From Bacteroidales bacterium (GTDB lineage: Bacteria; Bacteroidota; Bacteroidia; Bacteroidales; WCHB1-69), in contig JAFPXF010000031.1 of the NCBI GenBank assembly GCA_017394765.1, forward strand, positions 4,754 to 68,753: a DNA stretch of 64,000 bases, written 5' to 3'. The notes beneath the pieces were generated by a model that saw only the letters and a list, made by a program, of their open reading frames with translations, searched no databases and was not told the origin of the DNA. Below are positions 37,829 to 45,560 of this stretch, in pieces. Within the stretch, counting starts at the first letter, position 1. The number at the start of each line of letters is the position of its first letter. The position numbers were made by a program, and so were the translations under genes.

Positions 37829-38424
37829 TGAGCTTCGACGATACCCAGAGGGATAATCAATCGGCAACATCCGTACATCGCGACATCATCGCGATGTGCA
37901 TCGGGCTGTTTCTGATTGCCGCAATTGTGGCATGGTCATTGATCAAAAACGCCCACAACCCTCAAGACGAGGCAGGGAATGCGACAGCCGTGCAACTCGA
38001 CTCCCTGCATGTTTTCCCGCCCGTGGACTTTGCAGACTCGCTTTACCATCCGAGCGTGGTGGCCGCCTACGATGATGACTCTCCCCGCGATGTCTTCTAC
38101 TACGAAATCGACAGTTTGGGAAACACGACCCAAAACAAGGTGCATGAGACACACTATTATCCCGACAAAAAGAAGTACGTTGACGGCAACCTTCACGAGA
38201 ATCAACGCGACGGCATCTGGTATGCCTATCATCCCAACGGAAACGTGCAGACCATGGCTCATTATGTAAACGGCAAGGAAGAGGGACAATACACCGTCTA
38301 TCATCCCAACGGAAACGTTTTCTACACTGGCAAATACCATGAGGGCAAGCGCATCGGCATCTGGTCTTTTTACGACGAGAATGAGCAGTTGGTAAACGAA
38401 AAAAACTATGATGAAGACAAATAG
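37828..38424 (+). CDS. Membrane-anchored MORN-variant (YwqK-like) repeat protein
   Basis: 198 residues. One N-terminal helix (about 22-42) precedes a periplasmic region with three MORN-like repeats (KKYVDGNLHENQRDGIWYAY, then YHPNGNVQTMAHYVNGKEEG, then YHPNGNVFYTGKYHEGKRIG). The same repeat type is annotated as 'YwqK family antitoxin' in databases. No toxin gene is adjacent here, and such repeat proteins in Bacteroidota are mostly envelope proteins. It shares one base with the upstream stop (TAATG), so it is co-translated with the OmpH-like protein. Confidence 0.7.
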   Translation: MSFDDTQRDNQSATSVHRDIIAMCIGLFLIAAIVAWSLIKNAHNPQDEAGNATAVQLDSLHVFPPVDFADSLYHPSVVAAYDDDSPRDVFYYEIDSLGNTTQNKVHETHYYPDKKKYVDGNLHENQRDGIWYAYHPNGNVQTMAHYVNGKEEGQYTVYHPNGNVFYTGKYHEGKRIGIWSFYDENEQLVNEKNYDEDK

Positions 38425-38513
38425 ATAAAGCTAACGACCCACAGATAATAGCCAACAACCAATAAGTCGAGACAAAAATAATAATTCTTAATCCAAAACA
38501 AAAAAAATAAAAC

Positions 38514-39890
38514 ATGGAATTACCTTTTGCAGAAGCGTGGAAAATAAAGATGGTTGAACCCATTAAGAAATCCACCCGCGCAGAGCGCGAAAAATGGCTC
38601 GAAGAAGCCCACCAAAACATCTTCATGCTGAAAAGCGATTATGTCTATATCGACCTGTTGACAGATTCCGGCACAGGCGCCATGAGCGACCGTCAATGGA
38701 GTGCCATGATGATGGGAGACGAAAGTTACGGCGGCGCCCGCTCTTTCTACCACATGAAGGACACCATCACCGAGATCACCGGTTTTGAATTTGTCATCCC
38801 CACCCATCAGGGCCGTGCAGCCGAGAATGTGCTGTTCTCCTACCTGGTAAAACCCGGCATGGTTGTTCCTGGCAACGCCCACTTCGACACCACCAAGGGT
38901 CACATTGAGAGTCGCAAGGCATTCGCCATCGATGTCACCGTGCCCGAAGCATACGACACCCAACTTGAAGTTCCCTTCAAGGGCAACGTCAGCCTTGAGA
39001 AGCTTGAGAAGGTGCTCAAAGAGAACCAAGGCAATGTCCCGTTCATGGTGCTCACCGTGACCAACAACACCGTTGGCGGTCAGCCGGTCTCCATGCAGAA
39101 CATCCGCGAGACCTGCGAGCTTTGCCACAAGTATGGTGTGCCGGTCAATATCGACAGTGCCCGTTTCATTGAGAACGCCTACTTTATCAAGACCCGTGAG
39201 AAAGGTTACGAGAACAAGACCCTCCATGAGATTGTCAAGGAGATGTTCTCTTACGCCGACTCCATGACCATGAGCGCCAAGAAGGACGGTCTTGTCAACA
39301 TGGGCGGTTTCATCGCCACCAACAAGAAAGAATGGTATGAAGGCGCGAAGCTCTTCTGCATCCCCTTCGAAGGCTTCCTCACCTACGGTGGCATGAACGG
39401 TCGCGATATGGACGCCCTCGCCGTCGGCCTCAAGGAGAACCTTGAGTTCGAAATGGTTGAGACCCGTATCAAGCAAGTTCATTATCTGGCTGACAAGCTT
39501 GATGAGTACGGCATCCCCTACCAGCGTCCTGCCGGTGGTCATGCTATCTTCGTCGATGCCGACAAAGTGCTCACCAACATTCCCAAGGAGGAGTTCCCTG
39601 CCCAGACGCTGACTTGCGAGCTTTATCTGGAAGCTGGCATCCGTGCCTGCGAAATCGGATATGTGCTTGCCGACCGCGACCCGGTGACCCGCGAGAACCG
39701 CTTTGGTGGCAACGACTTCGTGCGCCTCTGCATCCCGCGCCGCGTCTATACCAACAACCACATGGACGTCATCGCCGCCGCCCTCAAGAATGTCTATGAC
39801 CGTCGCGAAACCATCAAGCGCGGTCTCGAAATCACTTGGGAAGCCGAGCTGATGCGCCACTTCACCTGCCAATTCAAGAGATTGCAATAA
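38514..39890 (+). CDS. tnaA: Tryptophanase
   Basis: 458 residues of the beta-eliminating lyase family. The PLP lysine is K257 in MSAKKDGLVNMGG. Residues that separate tryptophanase from tyrosine phenol-lyase are of the tryptophanase type: aspartate 125 in HFDTTKGH (threonine in tyrosine phenol-lyase), isoleucine 381 in ACEIGYV instead of arginine, and histidine 449 in MRHFTC instead of phenylalanine. It converts tryptophan to indole, pyruvate and ammonia. No tnaC-like leader or tnaB transporter is seen next to it, so it is a single-gene unit closed by a terminator. Confidence 0.92.
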   Translation: MELPFAEAWKIKMVEPIKKSTRAEREKWLEEAHQNIFMLKSDYVYIDLLTDSGTGAMSDRQWSAMMMGDESYGGARSFYHMKDTITEITGFEFVIPTHQGRAAENVLFSYLVKPGMVVPGNAHFDTTKGHIESRKAFAIDVTVPEAYDTQLEVPFKGNVSLEKLEKVLKENQGNVPFMVLTVTNNTVGGQPVSMQNIRETCELCHKYGVPVNIDSARFIENAYFIKTREKGYENKTLHEIVKEMFSYADSMTMSAKKDGLVNMGGFIATNKKEWYEGAKLFCIPFEGFLTYGGMNGRDMDALAVGLKENLEFEMVETRIKQVHYLADKLDEYGIPYQRPAGGHAIFVDADKVLTNIPKEEFPAQTLTCELYLEAGIRACEIGYVLADRDPVTRENRFGGNDFVRLCIPRRVYTNNHMDVIAAALKNVYDRRETIKRGLEITWEAELMRHFTCQFKRLQ

Positions 39891-39891
39891 T

Positions 39892-39921
39892 AAAAAGGCC
39901 TGCGTCATGCAGGCCTTTTTT
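39892..39921 (+). terminator. Rho-independent terminator after tnaA
   Basis: Twelve-pair stem (AAAAAGGCCTGC / GCAGGCCTTTTT) with loop GTCAT and a T-run, starting directly after the stop of tnaA. Confidence 0.92.
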
Positions 39922-39973
39922 CAAATTCAAACAAGTACTCCCTTAACTTGGCCATCGGCCCTTGATCCTGATT

Positions 39974-40531
39974 ATGATTATTGTTGACGACATTTTGGTT
40001 TCCGACGAACTAATAGAAAAGCGTTTTTGCTGCGACTTGGCGCAATGCAAGGGTGTCTGCTGCGTGGAAGGGGATGCCGGTGCGCCCTTGCGGCCGGACG
40101 AGTTAGGTGACCTGAGCGAGCACTACCCTGTGTTCAGCAAATATATGACAGCGGAGGGCATTGCTGCCATTGAGTCGATAGGCGACCCCTTCGTTCTCAA
40201 TGACTGGGGCGAGTTTGAGACCCCCATGGTGCCCAGCGACACAGCCTGCGCCTTCGCCTGCCGTGAAGGTGAAATGACGTTCTGTGCCATCGAAAAGGCG
40301 TTCCTCAACGGCGAAATTCCGTTTCGGAAACCACTCTCATGCCATCTTTACCCTGTCCGCGCCAGCAAGGTGGGCAAATACACGGCTCTCAACTTCCATC
40401 ACTGGGACATTTGCCGGTGCGCCCGCGCCAAAGGCGACCAGCTGGAGCTCCCGCTCTACCGCTTTCTCGAGGAGCCGCTTGTCCGCGCTTTCGGACGGGA
40501 ATGGTACGAAAAGTTAGTCTCGAGTGTCTGA
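39974..40531 (+). CDS. DUF3109 family cysteine-rich protein
   Basis: 185 residues from the ATG at 39974 (MIIVDD); a TTG four codons upstream is less likely. Cysteine clusters are spread over the sequence: FCCDLAQCKGVCCVEGDAGAP near the N-terminus, CAFACREGEMTFCAIEK in the middle, PLSCHLYPVR and CRCARA near the end. This is the DUF3109 pattern, related to the YkgJ-type zinc/iron-cluster proteins. Function of the family is not established; binding of iron-sulfur clusters or zinc is likely. Confidence 0.8.
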   Translation: MIIVDDILVSDELIEKRFCCDLAQCKGVCCVEGDAGAPLRPDELGDLSEHYPVFSKYMTAEGIAAIESIGDPFVLNDWGEFETPMVPSDTACAFACREGEMTFCAIEKAFLNGEIPFRKPLSCHLYPVRASKVGKYTALNFHHWDICRCARAKGDQLELPLYRFLEEPLVRAFGREWYEKLVSSV

Positions 40532-40619
40532 CCAAATGGTGGAAAGAAATTTGTGGATTATTTTGAAATGATCGCCCTGGAAAAAGAAACTGCCGTGCCA
40601 GATTCTGAAATATTTTGTG

Positions 40620-40627
40620 TATGTTTG
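40620..40627 (+). promoter_or_regulatory. -7 box upstream of the DRTGG-domain gene
   Basis: TATGTTTG followed by CAGCC, 41 bases before the ATG at 40668. It fits TAnnTTTG and probably starts the transcript of the redox-sensing group. Confidence 0.5.
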
Positions 40628-40667
40628 CAGCCAATTTTGTTTAACCTTTTTAATACAAGAGATTGAA

Positions 40668-41015
40668 ATGACTATCGAAGAAGTTGCTGCCTTGGTACAA
40701 GGCGAGATTGTTTGCGGCGACAGTTACAAAGGGCGCGAGGTAGCCTGCGTGTTTGCCTCCGACTTGATGAGCGATGTGCTGACCATCCGCGACACCGACA
40801 AACTGTTGCTGCTGACAGGCTTGTCCAACCTCCAGTCCATCAGAACATGCGAAATGTCTGACATCCAAATGATTGTCGTGGTACGCGGCAAGGCCGTCAC
40901 CGACGAAATGCTCGAATTGGCGGAGGATAACGACATGATTATCGTCAAGACCCCATTTTCAATGTACAAAACCGCCGGCATCCTCTTCGGTGCCGGCATA
41001 CCGCCCATTTACTAA
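40668..41015 (+). CDS. DRTGG-domain protein
   Basis: 115 residues from the ATG at 40668; an earlier GTG reading includes the promoter. The sequence (EEVAALVQGEIVCGDSYKGR.. CVFASDLMSDVL, ..LLLTGLSNLQSIRTC.., ..IIVKTPFSMYKTAGILFGAG) matches the short DRTGG domain proteins found beside [FeFe]-hydrogenase-like genes in Clostridia and Thermotogae. Role unknown, perhaps ligand or nucleotide sensing. Fifteen bases separate it from the ATPase-like gene. Confidence 0.7.
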   Translation: MTIEEVAALVQGEIVCGDSYKGREVACVFASDLMSDVLTIRDTDKLLLLTGLSNLQSIRTCEMSDIQMIVVVRGKAVTDEMLELAEDNDMIIVKTPFSMYKTAGILFGAGIPPIY

Positions 41016-41030
41016 CCAAATTGCAAGACC

Positions 41031-41447
41031 ATGGATTTTACCTACCACGTTGAAGGAGGGGATTTCACCAATGCAGGATCCACCTCCAGCGAAGTCAAAA
41101 GAATGCTGAAAAAACTCGGTGTAAGTCCCGACATCGTCAAGCGGACGGTCGTGGCTCTCTACGAGGCCGAGGTCAACATTGTGGCGCACGCCTACCGCGG
41201 CGACATCAGCGTGGACCTGGAGGAGGACAAGATTCGTATCGTGCTCGCCGATGAAGGCCCGGGCATCCCCAACGTCGAGTGGGCCATGCAGAAGGGCAAC
41301 TCCACCGCCTCGCCCAAGGTGCGCGAGATGGGCTTCGGCGCCGGCATGGGTCTCCCCAACATACAAAACAACTCCGATGAGCTGAACATCCAAACCGAGG
41401 TGGGCAAGGGCACCACCATCGAACTTGTCAACTATTTCAACAAATAA
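41031..41447 (+). CDS. Histidine-kinase-type ATPase (anti-sigma-factor-like)
   Basis: 138 residues with the GHKL ATPase boxes in order: N box ALYEAEVNIVAHA, G1 DEGPGIPN, G2 GFGAGMGLPN and a C-terminal GKGTTIELV. No sensor, dimerisation or histidine-acceptor domain is present, as in RsbW/SpoIIAB-type switch kinases. In the same arrangement in anaerobes such proteins accompany DRTGG and hydrogenase-like genes. Its partner protein is not known here; no anti-anti-sigma (STAS) gene is in the neighbourhood. Confidence 0.8.
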   Translation: MDFTYHVEGGDFTNAGSTSSEVKRMLKKLGVSPDIVKRTVVALYEAEVNIVAHAYRGDISVDLEEDKIRIVLADEGPGIPNVEWAMQKGNSTASPKVREMGFGAGMGLPNIQNNSDELNIQTEVGKGTTIELVNYFNK

Positions 41448-41456
41448 TCCACTACT

Positions 41457-42836
41457 ATGGCTGAAGACTTCCACCACGCACTGAAATTCAAATACGATCT
41501 CTGCATTGGCTGCGCCCACTGCACGGGTGTCTGCCCCACCGGGGCCATCCACGTCGAGGACGGTCACCCGCACCTTAACCCCAACCGCTGCATCGACTGC
41601 GGCCGCTGCTACCAGGCATGTCCGGTCAACGCCATATACATCGAGCAAGACGACTTCCAGACTGTTTACGACTACAAATATCCCGTTCTGCTCCTTCCAT
41701 CCATCTTCACGGCCCAATTTGAGGAGAAAATCAAGGAGAGGACCATCCTTTCCGCCATCTATCATCTTGGCTTCAAACACGTTTTCGAAGTTGAGAAGAG
41801 CGTCGATTTCATCAAGGAGGAGATGAAGAAGACCGTACACGAGAACAACGGCTACAAACCGATCATTTCCACCTTCTGTCCCGCCATTGTTCGCCTCATC
41901 CAGGTGCGCTTTCCCGTGTTAGTACCCAATCTTTATATGGTGAAGCCACCCCTTGACCTCACCGCTCTCTACATCAAAAAGTTGCTCACAGAGGAAGACG
42001 GGGTTCCTGCCGAGGATATCGGCATCTTCTATGTCGCACCTTGTGCTGCCAAGATTGCGGCCATCAAGAGCCCTGCCACAGAGGAGGAGTCTCCCGTGTC
42101 GGGTGTCATCAACATGAACTACCTCTACAGCAAGGTGATGCGCGTCATCAAGCAAGGCGAGTACCAACTTTGCGAGGACTCCCGCATCCGTTATCACCGC
42201 CTCTCCAAGAGCAGCTTGAGCTTCACCCTCACGGGCGGCGAAATCAATCTCCTCAAGGAGGGACGCAACCTCGCCATCGACGGCATCCATAATGTCTCCG
42301 ATTTTCTTGAAAAGTTAGAGGACGAGGACATACAGGACATCGACTTCCTCGAGCTGCGCGCATGCGACGAAAGCTGCGCCGGCGGCATCCTCTGTGCCAA
42401 CAACCGTTTCCTCATGGCCGAACGCCAGCGCAACCGCATGCAGAAATCCCCGGAAGAAATCGATGCCGAAGACAATGACCTGCTCAACTATGTTGACTTT
42501 CTGGCGGACCATCGCCGCGTGCTTGGCACCGTGGAGCCGCGCTCCATGGACAAAATGGATGACAACATGGCCGTGGCCATGAAGAAAATGCGCCGCGCCC
42601 TCGAAATCAACCAGAACCTGCCACAAGTCGATTGCCGTATCTGCGGCTACCAATCCTGCAAGGCACTCTCCGAAGCAGTGGTCAACAACCAGGCCGAGGT
42701 GGAACAGTGCGTCTTTGTCCAGAAGGCCATGGAACATGCCGAGAAGTTGACCCTTTCCGAATCCATCAAGACCACCACCAAGATTTGGGGCACCAAGAAA
42801 ATCGACCCGGCGGTCATCAAAAATCTCAACTTGTAA
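41457..42836 (+). CDS. [FeFe]-hydrogenase-like iron-sulfur protein, sensor type
   Basis: 459 residues. An N-terminal double [4Fe-4S] ferredoxin part has cysteines 16, 19, 22, 26 and 45, 48, 51, 55. A hydrogenase large-subunit C-terminal-type domain follows, with candidate H-cluster ligands: C141 in STFCPAIV, C196 in VAPCAAKI, C303 and C307 in RACDESCAGG. A C-terminal [4Fe-4S] 'FeS' domain has CRICGYQSC and a later cysteine 418. The first cysteine of the catalytic TSCCP motif is not present (TFCP instead), so proton transfer as in true H2 enzymes is doubtful. Maturases HydE, HydF, HydG are not in the window. It is probably a redox or H2 sensor with its two upstream neighbours. Confidence 0.78.
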   Translation: MAEDFHHALKFKYDLCIGCAHCTGVCPTGAIHVEDGHPHLNPNRCIDCGRCYQACPVNAIYIEQDDFQTVYDYKYPVLLLPSIFTAQFEEKIKERTILSAIYHLGFKHVFEVEKSVDFIKEEMKKTVHENNGYKPIISTFCPAIVRLIQVRFPVLVPNLYMVKPPLDLTALYIKKLLTEEDGVPAEDIGIFYVAPCAAKIAAIKSPATEEESPVSGVINMNYLYSKVMRVIKQGEYQLCEDSRIRYHRLSKSSLSFTLTGGEINLLKEGRNLAIDGIHNVSDFLEKLEDEDIQDIDFLELRACDESCAGGILCANNRFLMAERQRNRMQKSPEEIDAEDNDLLNYVDFLADHRRVLGTVEPRSMDKMDDNMAVAMKKMRRALEINQNLPQVDCRICGYQSCKALSEAVVNNQAEVEQCVFVQKAMEHAEKLTLSESIKTTTKIWGTKKIDPAVIKNLNL

Positions 42837-42848
42837 GGCAAGATCTAC

Positions 42849-43859
42849 ATGTTCGCCAACACTACTCTTCTGAACATTCCCTTTTTACACATACACCACT
42901 CCGCCGCCACCCATGACGGCGGTTTTTGGCATGCCTTGCCCTCGATTTTGGGCGATGTCGTAGTCAACACATTGGAGATTACCGTTTTGGTGCTCCTCAT
43001 GATGGCCCTCATAGAGCTGGTCAACGTCTCCTCTTCTGGCCGTTGGATGGCCAAGTTGCAACACAAGCCCTTTCTGCAGCTGGTGGTCTGCTGCCTGTTA
43101 GGCATCATCCCGGGCTGCGCAGGTGGCTTTGCGGTCGTGTCGCTCTACACCCACGACCTGCTCTCGTTCGGTGCGTTGTTGGGCGGCATGGTCGCCACTT
43201 TCGGCGACGAAGCCTTCTTCCTCTTCGCGCAAAGCCCCAAATGGGGGGGAATTGTGACAGGAATCCTCTTCTCGCTTGGAATCATAGTCGGTTTGGCCGC
43301 CAACGGGTTGGTGCGGGAGAGAAGATACTTTATTCATAATCCAAAATCCAAAGGAAGTCACGGGTTTGAGATCCATGACAACATAGATATAACAGAACAA
43401 GAACATCCGCACGAACATGAGGACGTGCGCAATCACACGACCTCTCCACGCGGCTTCAAGGCGCGGGTGGGGCACTTCTTCGTGGAACACTTATGGAACC
43501 ATGTGGTACGGCAACATTTTCTCACAGTCTTCCTTTGGTCGTTCGGAGTGTTACTATTCCTCAAGACGTTCGGTTACTTTCTCGACATCGACAGTCTGTT
43601 GCACACGCATATCTGGGCCAAGTATGTACTGTTGCTTGTTGCCGTGTTAGTGGGCCTCATTCCGGAATCGGGACCGCATTTGGTGTTCATCGTGATGTTC
43701 CTCGACGGCAGCATCCCCTTCGGGGTGCTGTTGGCCAACTGCATCGCGCAGAACGGCCATGCGGGGCTGCCGCTGTTGGCCCAGTCGCGCCGCGATTTCC
43801 TACTGATGAAATCCGTCACAGCAATCGTGGGGCTGGCCTGCGGGACGCTGTTTATTTGA
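42849..43859 (+). CDS. Putative manganese/arsenic-type transporter (ArsP_2-like)
   Basis: 336 residues, about nine to ten predicted helices. The pattern CCLLGIIPGCAGGFAVVSLY near residue 80 and a second copy later (LLVAVLVGLIPESGPHLVFI) are typical of the 'putative manganese transporter' family. A histidine-rich hydrophilic loop (ITEQEHPHEHEDVRNH) sits in the middle and may bind metal. N-terminal histidines (FLHIHHS) also support a metal substrate. It starts 12 bases after the hydrogenase-like gene and is probably co-transcribed. Confidence 0.72.
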   Translation: MFANTTLLNIPFLHIHHSAATHDGGFWHALPSILGDVVVNTLEITVLVLLMMALIELVNVSSSGRWMAKLQHKPFLQLVVCCLLGIIPGCAGGFAVVSLYTHDLLSFGALLGGMVATFGDEAFFLFAQSPKWGGIVTGILFSLGIIVGLAANGLVRERRYFIHNPKSKGSHGFEIHDNIDITEQEHPHEHEDVRNHTTSPRGFKARVGHFFVEHLWNHVVRQHFLTVFLWSFGVLLFLKTFGYFLDIDSLLHTHIWAKYVLLLVAVLVGLIPESGPHLVFIVMFLDGSIPFGVLLANCIAQNGHAGLPLLAQSRRDFLLMKSVTAIVGLACGTLFI

Positions 43860-43893
43860 GGATTATACAATCATGCTATTATACCTATAAACT

Positions 43894-44535
43894 ATGGCTG
43901 ACAATTATTTAGAGTCCAAGATGGAAAAGCTGAGGGAAACGGGGCAAAAGAGGCCTGCTGCCAAGCACACACGCTCCCTTGAAACACTTTTAACCCTCAA
44001 CCGCAGTTATCGCGGTTACGACAAAAAGGTTGTCGTGGGACGCAGCACATTGGAGAAGATTGTGACAGTGAACACAAAGATTCCGTCTGCAAAGAACCAG
44101 CAGGTGCTGCGATTCAAATTAATCACCCGCGACAGCGGTGCCGACAAGGTGCTGCAAAACATCAAGCTCGGAGGGATGCTGCCGGAACTGCATCTTCCTT
44201 GCCCCGGCACGGAGCCGGAAGCCTTCATCATCATCTGCAGCACTGTACCGGAAAGCAAACTCGTGGACATCGACTTAGGCATCGCGGCACAGAGCATGCT
44301 GCTGCGTGCCGTGGACTTAGGACTCAACGGCCTCATGATCGGGGCCTTCAACAAGGCTGTCCTGAAACAAGAATTCGCATTGGAAATGGAGCCGTTACTC
44401 ATCCTCGCCATCGGCAAGGGCACGGAGGAGATACGACTCACAACCATCCCGGAAGGCGAGAGTCACGCCTACTATCGAGAGAATGGCGTCCACTTCGTAC
44501 CCAAGGTGCGCGTAGATGATTTGATTTTGCCTTAA
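43894..44535 (+). CDS. Nitroreductase-family protein
   Basis: 213 residues of the FMN-dependent nitroreductase family: start with SLETLLTLNRSYRGYDKK (the RRS/R-R start in a variant form), AKNQQVLRFKLI, LGIAAQSMLLRAVDLGLNG and the late ILAIGKGTEEIRL. These enzymes reduce quinones or nitro compounds with NAD(P)H. It lies 34 bases after the transporter gene and its stop overlaps the stop of the diacylglycerol kinase gene on the other strand by four bases. Confidence 0.82.
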   Translation: MADNYLESKMEKLRETGQKRPAAKHTRSLETLLTLNRSYRGYDKKVVVGRSTLEKIVTVNTKIPSAKNQQVLRFKLITRDSGADKVLQNIKLGGMLPELHLPCPGTEPEAFIIICSTVPESKLVDIDLGIAAQSMLLRAVDLGLNGLMIGAFNKAVLKQEFALEMEPLLILAIGKGTEEIRLTTIPEGESHAYYRENGVHFVPKVRVDDLILP

Positions 44536-45491
44536 TCCATCTTGTTCGTCAACATCTGGAATGCTCCGGGAACCATGGTGATCTGATAGTCGCCGGTTTC
44601 CAGAAGTTCGCCCTCCACCTCGCCGCGATACAACCCAGCGACCTTCAGTGTCAGCTGATTAGTCCGAAACGACTTGACAAAGCCTTTCGATTTTTCAATG
44701 TGTCTTCCGGAAAACATGTACGGCATAAGGCTAAAGGCCTTTGCCTTGCTAATCTTGGGGATGACAACCACATGGAAACGTCCACTGTCGGGTTGCGCCT
44801 CAGGAGCCTGCCGTATGCCGCCGCCATTGTATTGGCATACACCGGCCACCATCAGGAAAGTTTCACCCTGATATGCACTATCCGGGGAGACAATCTCCAC
44901 AGGAGTGCTTTTGTAGCGGAAGATGGTGCGCAACAGGCTAAGGATATAGACCGAGATGCCCATGAAATGTGGCTTGTTATAAACCGTGTCGTAGATCACC
45001 TCGGCATCGAATCCGAAACCTGCGATATTGACAAAATAGCGTGTGGCCACAGGCGCATTCTCGCGAAGAGTTTGCACTTTTCCAATATCATGGCGCATAA
45101 ACCGGCCCCGGAGGAACATTTCGACACACTTGTCGATCTTCTTGGGATAATTATGGGTGCGGGCCCAGTCGTTGCCACGACCAAGCGGCATCACGGCCAG
45201 ACAGAGGTCTCGCACGTCAACACCGGATTCCATAATGCCATTGACCACCTCGTTGACGGTGCCGTCGCCGCCGATGACCATCAAATGGCGACACCCCTCG
45301 GTACAGAGGCGTCTGGCGTTTTCGCGGCAGGTAGCTTCGGCATCAGCCTCGTGCAGGACAAACCGAACACCCGCCGCACCGAACCGGGAAGAGAGCATGT
45401 CCCATTGGTTCATGCTCTTTTCTTCGCAGGCGTGAGGATTAGCGACAATATGCCAAATGTGGTCAAGAACGGATAGAGTTTGAATAGACAT
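44532..45491 (-). CDS. Diacylglycerol/lipid kinase (DgkB/YegS-like)
   Basis: 319 residues with the DAGK catalytic N-lobe: VIGGDGTVNEVVNGIME (GGDGT phosphate loop), VMPLGRGNDWARTHNYP (PLGTGND-type motif with R for T), and the C-lobe IAGFGFDAEVIYDTVYN. It phosphorylates a lipid such as diacylglycerol or undecaprenol-related alcohols. It is convergent with the nitroreductase gene (four-base overlap TTAA) and downstream of the T9SS cargo gene, separated by a terminator. Confidence 0.85.
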   Translation of the reverse strand: MSIQTLSVLDHIWHIVANPHACEEKSMNQWDMLSSRFGAAGVRFVLHEADAEATCRENARRLCTEGCRHLMVIGGDGTVNEVVNGIMESGVDVRDLCLAVMPLGRGNDWARTHNYPKKIDKCVEMFLRGRFMRHDIGKVQTLRENAPVATRYFVNIAGFGFDAEVIYDTVYNKPHFMGISVYILSLLRTIFRYKSTPVEIVSPDSAYQGETFLMVAGVCQYNGGGIRQAPEAQPDSGRFHVVVIPKISKAKAFSLMPYMFSGRHIEKSKGFVKSFRTNQLTLKVAGLYRGEVEGELLETGDYQITMVPGAFQMLTNKMD

Positions 45492-45511
45492 AGATGATAA
45501 AATAGAAAGAA

Positions 45512-45545
45512 AAAGACGTCAAGCGCTTGCCTGACGTCTTTCCGA
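45512..45545 (-). terminator. Terminator after the Omp28-like gene
   Basis: On the minus strand AAAGACGTCA, ten-base loop, TGACGTCTTT and T-rich tail, 20 bases after the stop of the Omp28-like gene. The ten-pair stem is perfect. Confidence 0.85.
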
Positions 45546-45560
45546 TACATTTTAAAAATG

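Noticed and set aside
37828..38424. Toxin-antitoxin system suggested by the YwqK-like repeat name
   Set aside because: No toxin gene beside it; the protein is membrane anchored and co-translated with an OmpH-like protein.
38514..39890. Tyrosine phenol-lyase
   Set aside because: Aspartate 125, isoleucine 381 and histidine 449 are the tryptophanase residues.
41457..42836. Catalytic [FeFe] hydrogenase making H2
   Set aside because: The first cysteine of TSCCP is missing and no maturase or electron-transfer subunit is present; the sensor type fits better.
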